Origin: Candidatus Peregrinibacteria bacterium
GTDB lineage: Bacteria; Patescibacteriota; Gracilibacteria; UBA1369
Assembly (NCBI GenBank): GCA_003153355.1
Contig: PLYH01000006.1
Coordinates: 20,210-84,209, forward strand
Direction: 5' to 3'
Length of the DNA: 64,000 nucleotides
The translations under genes and the position numbers were made by a program. This document shows positions 17,474 to 25,261 of this stretch, piece after piece. The notes beneath the pieces are model-generated. The model searched no databases, was not told the DNA's origin, and saw only the letters and a list, made by a program, of their open reading frames with translations. Within the stretch, counting starts at the first letter, position 1. Each line of letters opens with the position of its first letter.

Positions 17474-17920
17474 ATGCAGGTTATTTTGAAACAAAACGTT
17501 CAGCATTTGGGCAAGAAGGGCGAAATGAAAAATGTGAAAGACGGTTATTTTATGAATTTCCTTCAACCCCGGAATCTGGCTGAAGTTGCGACTCCGGTAA
17601 AAATCAAACAGGCTGAAGAGATGCGCAAACGCGAAGTAGTGCAGCATGGAAGGATTCAGGAACAGGCCGGCGAAATTAAAGGGAAGCTGAAGGGACTCAA
17701 AATCACCATTAAGGCGAAAGCAAAAGGTGATAAGCTTTACGGTTCCATTACTGAAAAAGAGATTTTGAAAGCTCTGGAAGATAAATTGAACATCCGTTTT
17801 GAAAAGGAAAATTTGTTGTTATCCGAGCACATCAAGGTTGCAGGAACGTATGAAGTTCCGGTCCGTCTGGCCGAAGGGGTTGAAGGAAAGTTTACGCTGG
17901 AAGTGAAAGGAGAGAAGTAG
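17474..17920 (+). CDS. rplI: 50S ribosomal protein L9
   Basis: A 148-residue L9 protein. The start at 17474 (MQVILKQNVQHLGKKGEM) gives the canonical N-terminus; GDxxxVKDGYxxNFLxPxxLA is conserved as MKNVKDGYFMNFLQPRNLA. A long basic connecting helix (about 42-75) leads to the C-terminal domain (GSITEKEI, YEVPVRLAEGV). From memory, L9 is missing in some CPR superphyla, so its presence helps place the organism. ruvX follows 24 bases downstream. Confidence 0.95.
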   Translation: MQVILKQNVQHLGKKGEMKNVKDGYFMNFLQPRNLAEVATPVKIKQAEEMRKREVVQHGRIQEQAGEIKGKLKGLKITIKAKAKGDKLYGSITEKEILKALEDKLNIRFEKENLLLSEHIKVAGTYEVPVRLAEGVEGKFTLEVKGEK

Positions 17921-17944
17921 GATTTATCTTTTATTTTTTCGGAA

Positions 17945-18355
17945 TTGGCGAAGAGAAAAATTCTTGCCATTGATTACGGTACAAAAAAGATCGGCCTGGC
18001 TGTCAGTGATGATGCCAGGCTTTTGGCTTTTGGCAGGGGAATCATTGACAGGACAAAAGGCGGCATAGACAAGGTCGCCGCAAGACTCCGTGAACTTTGT
18101 GAAAAGGAACACGTGACCGATTTCGTTTTCGGTTTGCCGTTAAATCATGAAAACGGAGAAGGAGATTCTGCCCAAAGAATCCGTAATTTTGCCAAGAAGT
18201 TGGGATTATATTTTCCTGACATTGCCATAAGTTTTGTTGATGAATCTTTTTCCTCATTTCAGGCGCAAAATCTTCAGCGTGAAGCCGGACGGCACGGCCA
18301 TGATGACGAATTCGCGGCAACGATTATCCTTCAGCGTTATCTGGACTCTCTTTAA
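17945..18355 (+). CDS. ruvX: putative Holliday junction resolvase, YqgF/RuvX family
   Basis: A 136-residue RNase H-fold protein. It starts with TTG at 17945 (residues MAKRKILAIDYGTKKIGLAVS); no ATG is available. Motifs are AIDYGTKKIGLA, FVFGLPLNHENGE and FVDESFSS, with the late acidic residues in HGHDDEFAATIIL. The family is linked to pre-16S rRNA end processing as well as branched DNA cleavage, so the exact role is uncertain. It lies between rplI and the VirD4-like gene. Confidence 0.92.
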   Translation: MAKRKILAIDYGTKKIGLAVSDDARLLAFGRGIIDRTKGGIDKVAARLRELCEKEHVTDFVFGLPLNHENGEGDSAQRIRNFAKKLGLYFPDIAISFVDESFSSFQAQNLQREAGRHGHDDEFAATIILQRYLDSL

Positions 18356-18361
18356 TTCGCT

Positions 18362-18412
18362 TTTTTTGGCTTTTTTGGCTATAATTTCTATGAAATACTA
18401 AGTTTTTTGGCT
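18362..18412 (+). promoter_or_regulatory. promoter with three TTTTTTGGCT direct repeats
   Basis: TTTTTTGGCT occurs at 18362-18371, 18371-18380 and 18403-18412. A TATAAT -10 (18380-18385) sits directly after the second copy, and the third copy ends three bases before the ATG at 18415. The copies flank the likely transcription start, so they may be an operator. A simple slippage origin is also possible. Confidence 0.4.
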
Positions 18413-18414
18413 GT

Positions 18415-21129
18415 ATGGAGCTCCTGGACATTCTGTTGTGGTTGATTGAAGGCATCGTCGGTTTAGTCGTTTTTTTGGTTCTGGTAGAGCTTTTTATCCG
18501 TTCCCAGCAAAATAGGCGCGAAGGTAAAGAGCCTGTGACCGTTCTTTCGGTGCGGGTGGCAAAAGATAATGAGACCGGCCCGATTGTTGCCGAGCAGATT
18601 TTTTCGACGATTCACGGTATTGCCCGCAAAATAGGTTTTTGGGAACGTCTTGCCGGGGTGAGCCAGGATCAGGTGAGTTTTGAAATTGCCAATATCGGGC
18701 GCAGCATCAGATTTTTTGTTCATTTTCCTTCCAAACTGCGCAATCTGGTCGAAGGTCAGATATATGCCCAGTATCCTAATGTGGAGATTGTGGAGGTCGA
18801 AGATTATGCTTCCCCGAGCGAGGTTGAGGTTCATACTCCCCAAAATGAACAGGCAGTTGAAGGTGGAACAGCGATTGTTCCTTCAGGAAATGTGCCGGCC
18901 ATGAAAGAACCTTTGGAAAAGAATTTTTTGAAGGTCGATCAGTTTAAGCACGCCGTTGGTTTGGAACTTCACCTGGCCGATCCGGATATTTTTCCGATTA
19001 AGCGTTATCCGCAATTCGAGGATAAGAAGGCAAAAGTTTCTCTGGACCCCCTCGCCGGCGTAACAGCAACTCTCGCAAAACTCAATGACCTTGATGAACA
19101 GGCCTGGATTCAGGTTATCGTCAGGCCGATGGAAGAAAGATGGCGCGTGGTTTTCGTGAAATGTATCCGCATCCTGAAGAAAGGTATTTTTTTGAATATC
19201 GATTCTTTGCAGAAAGCTTATGCCAAGGCTTTTTGTACCAGAAGCAAATTAGTCCGCATCATCTTTTTTCCGTTTTACTGGATGATGTGGTTTCAGGGAG
19301 TTTTTTCAGGAACCTCGGTTCTGGAATCGGAACACTCTTCGGGAGAGGAAGTTGAGGAACAGGTTTCCAAATCCCATGAAAAAGAGACCACAATGGTTGC
19401 GGCCATCGATAAGGTCGGTAAGCTGCTTTATGAAGCGAATATCCGTATTGTGTATGTTCCAAAAGAAAAAAATCCGGACATCGCAATGTTGAAATTGAGA
19501 GAGATCGCCGGTTCTTTTAAACAGTTCAACATTCCTCATCTGAACGGTTTTCATATTGAAAAAGTTGTTCAGAACGAATCCATTGTCGAGGCTTACCGCA
19601 AACGTGAAATGGATAAACCTTTTGTGTTGAACGTTGAAGAGCTCGCCACGATTTACCATCTGCCGAACATCACTGTCGCGACGCCGAATATTTACTGGGT
19701 CCGTTCTAAAAAAGTTGAACCGCCAAATGACCTTCCGACTCCAAAATCTGTTCCTGAAGGTGATTTTACGATGCTCGGCAAAACAAACTTCCGCGGAAGC
19801 AATGAGGAGTTCGGTATCAAAACCCAGGATCGCCGCCGCCACATTTACATCATTGGTAAAACGGGTATGGGTAAATCCACGCTGCTGGAGAACATGATTT
19901 TTTCAGACATTCAGGCGGGGAAGGGTGTCGGTGTGGTTGATCCGCACGGTGACCTTGCCGATGCTGTTTTGAATTTTGTACCTTCACATCGAACGAACGA
20001 CGTGGTTTTATTTGACCCTTCTGACCGCGATTATCCCGTCGCTTTCAATATGCTTGAAAATATTGATCCCGCATTGAATACGATCGTTTGTTCAGGCCTT
20101 GTGGGGATTTTTAAGAAGATTTATGGCGAAAGCTGGGGGCCGCGTCTTGAACATATTTTACGGAATACGATTCTTTCTTTGCTTGAGTACCCGAATACTA
20201 CGATGCTCGGCATTCCACGAGTTTTGCAGGACAAAGATTACCGCGGCCGGGTCGTGCGCAAAATCACCGATCCAATCGTGAAAAGTTTCTGGGTGAACGA
20301 GTTTGAGAAGATGGACCCTAAAAATAGAATTGAAGCCATTTCACCAATTTTAAACAAAGTCGGCCAGTTCCTTTCTTCGCCGATCATCCGCAATATTCTG
20401 GGGCAGCCGCAGAGTACTTTGGACCTGCGCTTTGCCATGGATCACAAAAAAATCATTATCGTGAATCTTTCCAAAGGTAAGATTGGTGAAGATACCTCAT
20501 CGCTTTTGGGTTCGATGATCATTACCAAATTCCAGCTGGACGCCATGAGCCGCGCGAATGTTCCGGAAAGTGAACGTACTGATTTTTACCTCTACGTGGA
20601 TGAGTTCCAGAATTTTGCGACGGACTCTTTTGCGACTATTCTTTCCGAAGCCCGAAAGTATAAACTGAATCTCACTATGGCCAACCAGTACATTGCCCAG
20701 ATGCCGGAAGAGGTCCGCGATGCGGTGTTCGGTAACGTCGGTTCGATTCTTTCCTTTCAGGTCGGTTTTGATGATGCCGAGTATATTTCCGGTCAGTACG
20801 GTGAAGAGGTCCTTCCGAACGATCTGGTCGCTTTAAGCAAATATACGGCGTATTCACGTCTGCTTATTGACGGTATGCCATCGAAAACTTTTTCATTTGA
20901 TACTTTGCCTCCGCCGCATCTTGAAGTTGAAGAAGGCCGCCGCGAGAAGGTCATTAAACTTTCCCGTGAACGCTATTCCACCCATCGCGAAATCGTTGAA
21001 GACAAAATCCGCCGCTGGAGCGAAGGAGCCCAGATCGGCGAAGATGATGAACCGAAAAAGTTTGTCGCTCCAAAAACAGGCGCAGTTCCACTGCCAAAGA
21101 AAACAGGTCCGCCATCTGCAAAAGAATAG
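18415..21129 (+). CDS. VirD4/TraG-like type IV secretion coupling ATPase (orphan)
   Basis: A 904-residue membrane-anchored ATPase. One N-terminal membrane helix (about 8-26) is followed by a long unclassified region (about 40-450), then an AAA-like domain with Walker A GKTGMGKST near 481, VVDPHGD, and Walker B FYLYVDEFQNF near 725. The late QYIAQMPEEVRDAVFGNVGS and DLVALSKYTAYSRLLIDG segments match the TraG/VirD4 C-terminal and TraM-recognition region. Such proteins pump DNA or protein substrates through type IV channels. No other type IV secretion gene is in the window, as is often seen in CPR genomes, so a role in DNA uptake or export is inferred only. The C-terminal tail is Pro/Lys-rich. 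Confidence 0.85.
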   Translation: MELLDILLWLIEGIVGLVVFLVLVELFIRSQQNRREGKEPVTVLSVRVAKDNETGPIVAEQIFSTIHGIARKIGFWERLAGVSQDQVSFEIANIGRSIRFFVHFPSKLRNLVEGQIYAQYPNVEIVEVEDYASPSEVEVHTPQNEQAVEGGTAIVPSGNVPAMKEPLEKNFLKVDQFKHAVGLELHLADPDIFPIKRYPQFEDKKAKVSLDPLAGVTATLAKLNDLDEQAWIQVIVRPMEERWRVVFVKCIRILKKGIFLNIDSLQKAYAKAFCTRSKLVRIIFFPFYWMMWFQGVFSGTSVLESEHSSGEEVEEQVSKSHEKETTMVAAIDKVGKLLYEANIRIVYVPKEKNPDIAMLKLREIAGSFKQFNIPHLNGFHIEKVVQNESIVEAYRKREMDKPFVLNVEELATIYHLPNITVATPNIYWVRSKKVEPPNDLPTPKSVPEGDFTMLGKTNFRGSNEEFGIKTQDRRRHIYIIGKTGMGKSTLLENMIFSDIQAGKGVGVVDPHGDLADAVLNFVPSHRTNDVVLFDPSDRDYPVAFNMLENIDPALNTIVCSGLVGIFKKIYGESWGPRLEHILRNTILSLLEYPNTTMLGIPRVLQDKDYRGRVVRKITDPIVKSFWVNEFEKMDPKNRIEAISPILNKVGQFLSSPIIRNILGQPQSTLDLRFAMDHKKIIIVNLSKGKIGEDTSSLLGSMIITKFQLDAMSRANVPESERTDFYLYVDEFQNFATDSFATILSEARKYKLNLTMANQYIAQMPEEVRDAVFGNVGSILSFQVGFDDAEYISGQYGEEVLPNDLVALSKYTAYSRLLIDGMPSKTFSFDTLPPPHLEVEEGRREKVIKLSRERYSTHREIVEDKIRRWSEGAQIGEDDEPKKFVAPKTGAVPLPKKTGPPSAKE

Positions 21130-21139
21130 CTGACGGTTA

Positions 21140-22447
21140 TTAACGCCTTTTTTTCTTGGCCTGGATTTTCTTCTTTGAAGCTTTTTTAGCCAGCTTCTTT
21201 TTCATTTTGGGTTTTGCCGCTTTACGTGCAGGTTTTTTTGAAACAGCCTTTTTCTTTGCCGTTTTTTGCAGAAGCACTTCAACGCCCGGGAGCATTTTCC
21301 CTTCAAGGAATTCCAACATGGCGCCACCGCCGGTGGAAACGAACGTAAACTGTTCTTCTTTGAATCCCAGACGTTTGACGGCATCAATGGTGTCGCCGCC
21401 GCCCAGGATGCTTTTCACGCCTTTGGTTTTGACCAGGGTTTGTGCAATGGCAGCAGTGCCGCGACTGAACGGTTTTAATTCAGAAAGTCCGAGCGGTCCG
21501 TTCCAGATGACGGTTTTAGATTTTTTGATGACCTCGATAAATTTCAGAATTGTTTTGGTGCCGACATCCAGAATTTTCATTTCTCCGATGACGTCGTCAG
21601 CGGGGATATCCAGTGTCGGTGCGTTATCCTTAATTTCGTCCGCAACAATGACGTCTTCGGGAAGTACAAAGCCTATGTGAAGCTGTTCAGCGGTCATAAG
21701 AGTGTCCTGTGCAACCTGGATCTTGTCCTTCTCATATAAAGATTTTGCCACGTTAAAACCCTGTGCAGCAAGGAACGTATTGGCCAGACCTCCGCCGATT
21801 AAGAAAGAGTCGGCTTTTTTAAGAAAGTTTTGGACTATGCCGATTTTCGTGTCGATCTTAGCGCCGCCAATGATTATGGTGAGAGGTTTGGCCGGTTTTT
21901 CAGTTAAAGCGGAAAGTTCCTCAATTTCGTGCTGCATCAGGAATCCGGCATAGCTTGGTAAAAATTTGGTGATACCTGCGGTTGAAGCATGTGCGCGGTG
22001 TGCAGTCGCAAATGAGTCGCTCACAAATACATCCGCTAAACCTGCCAGTTGTTTGGCAAAAGACGGATCATTTTTTTCTTCAGCGATGTGAAAACGCAGG
22101 TTTTCCAGGAACATGATCTGGCCCGGTTTTAACTCTTTTGCTGCTTTCTGCACATCAGGACCGGTGCAGTCCTTCATCATTTTTACTGGTTTTTTGAGAA
22201 GTTTGCTCATGTATTCAACTGCAGGGCGAAGGCTCATGGAAGGAACTTTTTTTCCTTCGGGACGTCCTAAATGAGAGCAGATAATCAGCTTGGCGTTCTG
22301 CTTCAATAAATATTTGATGGTTGGAAGCGTCTGCACAATGCGGGTGTCTTCGGCGACTTTGCCGTTTTTCATAGGTACATTGAAATCGACACGTAAAAGC
22401 ACACGTTTCCCTTTGAAGTCCACGTTTTGAAATTTGCGGATGTTCAT
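21140..22447 (-). CDS. pgk: phosphoglycerate kinase with lysine-rich C-terminal tail
   Basis: A 435-residue enzyme transferring phosphate between 1,3-bisphosphoglycerate and ADP in glycolysis. The core is standard: KRVLLRVDFNVPMKNGK at the start, CSHLGRPEGK, NLRFHIAEE, GGAKIDTKIG, IWNGPLGLSE, and GGGDTIDAVKRLG near the end. After the usual end of the fold (about residue 393) a tail of about 40 residues is almost entirely Lys, Ala and Arg (KKPARKAAKPKMKKK, KKASKKK), like a histone H1 tail. The tail is in frame and uninterrupted. It could bind nucleic acid, polyphosphate or membranes. A weak TACAAT -10 lies about 25 bases upstream of the start. Confidence 0.95.
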   Translation of the reverse strand: MNIRKFQNVDFKGKRVLLRVDFNVPMKNGKVAEDTRIVQTLPTIKYLLKQNAKLIICSHLGRPEGKKVPSMSLRPAVEYMSKLLKKPVKMMKDCTGPDVQKAAKELKPGQIMFLENLRFHIAEEKNDPSFAKQLAGLADVFVSDSFATAHRAHASTAGITKFLPSYAGFLMQHEIEELSALTEKPAKPLTIIIGGAKIDTKIGIVQNFLKKADSFLIGGGLANTFLAAQGFNVAKSLYEKDKIQVAQDTLMTAEQLHIGFVLPEDVIVADEIKDNAPTLDIPADDVIGEMKILDVGTKTILKFIEVIKKSKTVIWNGPLGLSELKPFSRGTAAIAQTLVKTKGVKSILGGGDTIDAVKRLGFKEEQFTFVSTGGGAMLEFLEGKMLPGVEVLLQKTAKKKAVSKKPARKAAKPKMKKKLAKKASKKKIQAKKKRR

Positions 22448-22529
22448 AGCTTGCGAGTTAAATATCGTAAGTATTGTAACGTCCGAAGATGTGAAAATCC
22501 AGAGGGGAATTGGTGGCGTGACTAAAATG

Positions 22530-22997
22530 TCAGCGCTTAAGCAGCATAGCCATTTCTATCGCGGCTTCGGCAAACTCTTTGCCTTTGTTCATTTTGCTTT
22601 TGGATGCCCGCTCTTTGGCTTGTTTCAGATTATTTGTCGTCAATACCCCAAAAATGACCGGAGTGTCGCTGCACAGACTGATGTCCATGAGTCCGCGGTA
22701 GCATTCCCTGGCGACTAAATCAAAATGCGGCGTGTCGCCTTTGATGACGACCCCAAGGCAGATAATGGCATCGTATTTGTCTTTTAAGGCCAGCGCATTT
22801 GCTGTAACAGGAATTTCCAGTGCTCCCGGCACGCGGAAAAGATTGATATTCCTTTCTTTGGCGCCGTTCTTGATCAGCGTTTCATGGGTGTTTTTGAGCA
22901 GTTCATTTCCGATGTCGTCGTTGTAGCGTCCAAGAATAACCGCGAATTTGTAAGGCTTTCCGTTCAGTTTTTCCGGAATGGATTTGGAGCTTTTCAT
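22530..22997 (-). CDS. ribH: 6,7-dimethyl-8-ribityllumazine synthase
   Basis: A 155-residue lumazine synthase, which condenses the ribityl-pyrimidine with dihydroxybutanone phosphate in riboflavin synthesis. Motifs are FAVILGRYNDD, FRVPGALEIPVTA, CLGVVIKGDTPHFD (with the catalytic His) and IFGVLTTNNLKQAKERAS. It sits 27 bases after ribE on the same strand, so the two form an operon for the last two steps. ribD and ribBA are not in the window. Confidence 0.95.
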   Translation of the reverse strand: MKSSKSIPEKLNGKPYKFAVILGRYNDDIGNELLKNTHETLIKNGAKERNINLFRVPGALEIPVTANALALKDKYDAIICLGVVIKGDTPHFDLVARECYRGLMDISLCSDTPVIFGVLTTNNLKQAKERASKSKMNKGKEFAEAAIEMAMLLKR

Positions 22998-23024
22998 AAT
23001 TTATTTTTAGAAGATAAATTTATT

Positions 23025-23660
23025 TTAAATGAAACCCCGCTCTTTGAGAAAGAAATAATTTGATTCATCCTCTTTGGCGTTGAGCAAACCTTCAAGGTAT
23101 CGTGCGATGAGGTCGATTTCAATATTCACGGTACTCTTTTTTTTGAGTTCTTTCAGGTCCGTGTTGTCCAGAGTGTGGGGAATAAGGCTTACTTCAAAGC
23201 TTCCGGGATTGATTTTGGAAATGGTGAGGCTGACGCCGTTCACAGTCACGGATCCTTTTAAGTTAAAATATTTCCCCATGTTCTTCGGATTGGAGATCGT
23301 AAAAATAATAGAATCACCTTCGTTGTTTTTATCCGTAACTTCTCCGACGAAATCCACATGTCCGCTCACAAAATGGCCGTGAAAGCGGTCGGTCATCTGC
23401 ATGGCGGGTTCCAGATTTACGCGGGTGCCTTTTTCATATTTACCGCAGATGGTGAGCTTAAGGGTTTCAGGAATCGCTTCGACCTTAAAGCTGTCTTTGG
23501 TTTTGTCGATTACGGTAAGGCATGCTCCATCAACACTGATCGAATCTCCGGTCTTCAGTTTTTCAACGGTGCCCGGGGCTTTGATCGAAAATGTCGTTAT
23601 GCTGTTTTTTTCCTGAACAGTTTCGATTGATCCTACTTCCTGAATGATTCCGGTAAACAT
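23025..23660 (-). CDS. ribE: riboflavin synthase
   Basis: A 211-residue enzyme that dismutates two lumazine molecules into riboflavin. The start at 23660 (MFTGIIQEVG) is the universal N-terminus of the family. The two lumazine-binding repeats are visible: SISVDGACLTVIDK and, after FHGHFVSGHVDFVGEV, the partner SVTVNGVSLTISK. Located upstream of ribH. I looked for an FMN riboswitch in the 165 bases between ribE and ssb and found none. Confidence 0.95.
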   Translation of the reverse strand: MFTGIIQEVGSIETVQEKNSITTFSIKAPGTVEKLKTGDSISVDGACLTVIDKTKDSFKVEAIPETLKLTICGKYEKGTRVNLEPAMQMTDRFHGHFVSGHVDFVGEVTDKNNEGDSIIFTISNPKNMGKYFNLKGSVTVNGVSLTISKINPGSFEVSLIPHTLDNTDLKELKKKSTVNIEIDLIARYLEGLLNAKEDESNYFFLKERGFI

Positions 23661-23825
23661 AAGCGCAGTAAACAGTGGCTTTATTGTTGTTGAAGACCGG
23701 GAAAAATGCAAGTCCGCTTTCACCAGAGTCGCGGATAAAATTTTATGAATTTTTCAGGCTTTGTTGAAATTTTTTTCATGAGGTTTTGTTATGGTTGCAG
23801 TACTTATTTTTTAACTTTTCAAATT

Positions 23826-24203
23826 ATGAGAAGTGTCAATAAAGTCCTCTTAATGGGGCATTTGGCTACTCAGCCTGAAATGAAAATGACCCCGGGCGGG
23901 CATACGGTCACCACGTTTAAGGTCGCAACGAACCGCGACTGGAGCAATAAGGAAGGTGATTCGCGTCCAACGGCCGATTTTCATAAAATTGTGGCCTGGC
24001 GCAAGCTCGGTGAGGCGTGCGGAGAGTATCTTAAAAAGGGATCGGGAGTTTATGTTGAAGGTCATATTTCCAATCATAAATATCAGGACAAGGAAGGGAA
24101 GAACCGTAAATCAACGGAAATCGTCGCAGACGTCGTGAATTTCATCAGCATTAAAAAAACAAAAGACGCCGATGAAATCACCCTTGTTGATGTTCCGGCG
24201 TAA
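23826..24203 (+). CDS. ssb: single-stranded DNA-binding protein
   Basis: A 125-residue OB-fold protein that coats single-stranded DNA. The start at 23826 (MRSVNKVLLMGHLATQPEMK) is the typical SSB N-terminus; FKVATNRDW, FHKIVAWRKLGEACGEYLKKGS and YVEGHISNHKY follow. It is short and ends LVDVPA, without the acidic DDDIPF tip that recruits partner proteins in E. coli. Transcribed divergently from ribE. Confidence 0.92.
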   Translation: MRSVNKVLLMGHLATQPEMKMTPGGHTVTTFKVATNRDWSNKEGDSRPTADFHKIVAWRKLGEACGEYLKKGSGVYVEGHISNHKYQDKEGKNRKSTEIVADVVNFISIKKTKDADEITLVDVPA

Positions 24204-24240
24204 CCCTGAAAATCTTTGAGAGACAATGCGTTTTACTTCA

Positions 24241-24293
24241 ACCATAGGGTCGTTTACAATAGTAGAAAGATTATGCCGACCCTATGGTTTTGA
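24241..24293 (+). promoter_or_regulatory. 12-bp inverted repeat spanning promoter and start codon, with a six-codon upstream frame
   Basis: ACCATAGGGTCG (24241-24252) and CGACCCTATGGT (24277-24288) are perfect inverted repeats 24 bases apart. The loop contains TACAAT (24255-24260), a likely -10, and the second arm contains the ATG (24284) of the glycosyltransferase. An out-of-frame ATG at 24273 opens a short frame, MPTLWF, stopping at 24293 and overlapping the main start. The layout matches the repeat at 1129-1173. Confidence 0.5.
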
Positions 24294-25192
24294 GCGTTGT
24301 TATTCCGACTTTTAACCGATCTGAAATTCTTCAGGAATGTCTTGATGCGCTTTTCCGTCAGGATTTTCCGACGTATGACTATGAAGTCATTGTCGTAGAT
24401 GACGGCAGCCGCGATGAAACGTCCCAGCTTTTAGAAAAATATCTGAAGAAGCACAGAAATTTCCGCTTTTTCCATCAGAAAAATCAGGGACAGGGGATTG
24501 CGCGCAATCTTGGCATCCAGCATGCCAAAGGAAATATCATCGTTATGATCGGAGACGACATTATCGTCAAAGAGAATTTTTTGAGCGAACATCTGCGCTA
24601 CCATCTCCGTTACGCTGCGGAAAATGAAGCAGTGCTTGGTTTGACGCTCTGGCATCCTAAACTTCATGTTACTCCTTTTATGTCGTGGCTCACGAACGGG
24701 TCAACGGTTTTCGGAAGATTCGGAGGTCATCAGTTCGCCTATGAAAAACTAGAAGGGAAAGACCAGACCGATTATAATTTTTTTTATACTTCAAATATTT
24801 CCTTAAAACGGTCGCTTTTGGACAAATATCCATTCGATCCTTCATTTTCAGGATACGGATGGGAGGACATTGAACTCGGCTACCGGCTTTATCTGCGGGA
24901 AAAACTTGTACTTTATTACAATAAAGACGCCATCGGTTACCATGATCACGTTATGACCGAATCAAGTCTGGAAGACCGGATGCGCAATATCGGTAAGTCG
25001 GCCTGGGTTTTTGATAAACGCTATCCGGAGTTAAAGAAGGTTCCTGATTTGTTCAAAAAAACAGTTTTCAGGATATTGGCTTTGCCTTTTTTCATACGCG
25101 TTTTCAAGCTGGTGAACCGTAATTTTTATTATTACGCGCTCTCCAAGAAATATTTCCTTGAGGGTTTGGCTGAAGGGGTTCATCAACAATAA
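24284..25192 (+). CDS. glycosyltransferase, family 2
   Basis: A 302-residue inverting glycosyltransferase of the GT-A fold that uses a nucleotide sugar. Motifs are VVIPTFNRSEILQECLDALF, VVDDGSRDET near 37-44, GQGIARNLG, IGDDIIV, and GYGWEDIELGYRL near 190, the usual catalytic ED region. There is no strong membrane helix except a weakly hydrophobic C-terminal third. The O-antigen-ligase-like gene two genes downstream suggests work on surface polysaccharide. The start at 24284 is embedded in an inverted repeat. Confidence 0.88.
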   Translation: MVLSVVIPTFNRSEILQECLDALFRQDFPTYDYEVIVVDDGSRDETSQLLEKYLKKHRNFRFFHQKNQGQGIARNLGIQHAKGNIIVMIGDDIIVKENFLSEHLRYHLRYAAENEAVLGLTLWHPKLHVTPFMSWLTNGSTVFGRFGGHQFAYEKLEGKDQTDYNFFYTSNISLKRSLLDKYPFDPSFSGYGWEDIELGYRLYLREKLVLYYNKDAIGYHDHVMTESSLEDRMRNIGKSAWVFDKRYPELKKVPDLFKKTVFRILALPFFIRVFKLVNRNFYYYALSKKYFLEGLAEGVHQQ

Positions 25193-25261
25193 TGTGATAA
25201 AAGCTTTTGTTTCGTTCAAAAGTTTCTTATAATAAGGGAAGTTTGTACTTCTTCATTCTTT

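Noticed and set aside
23661..23825. FMN riboswitch before ribE
   Set aside because: No match to the conserved FMN element on either strand.
24273..24293. Use of ATG 24273 as the glycosyltransferase start
   Set aside because: It is out of frame and stops after six codons; ATG 24284 gives the family N-terminus.
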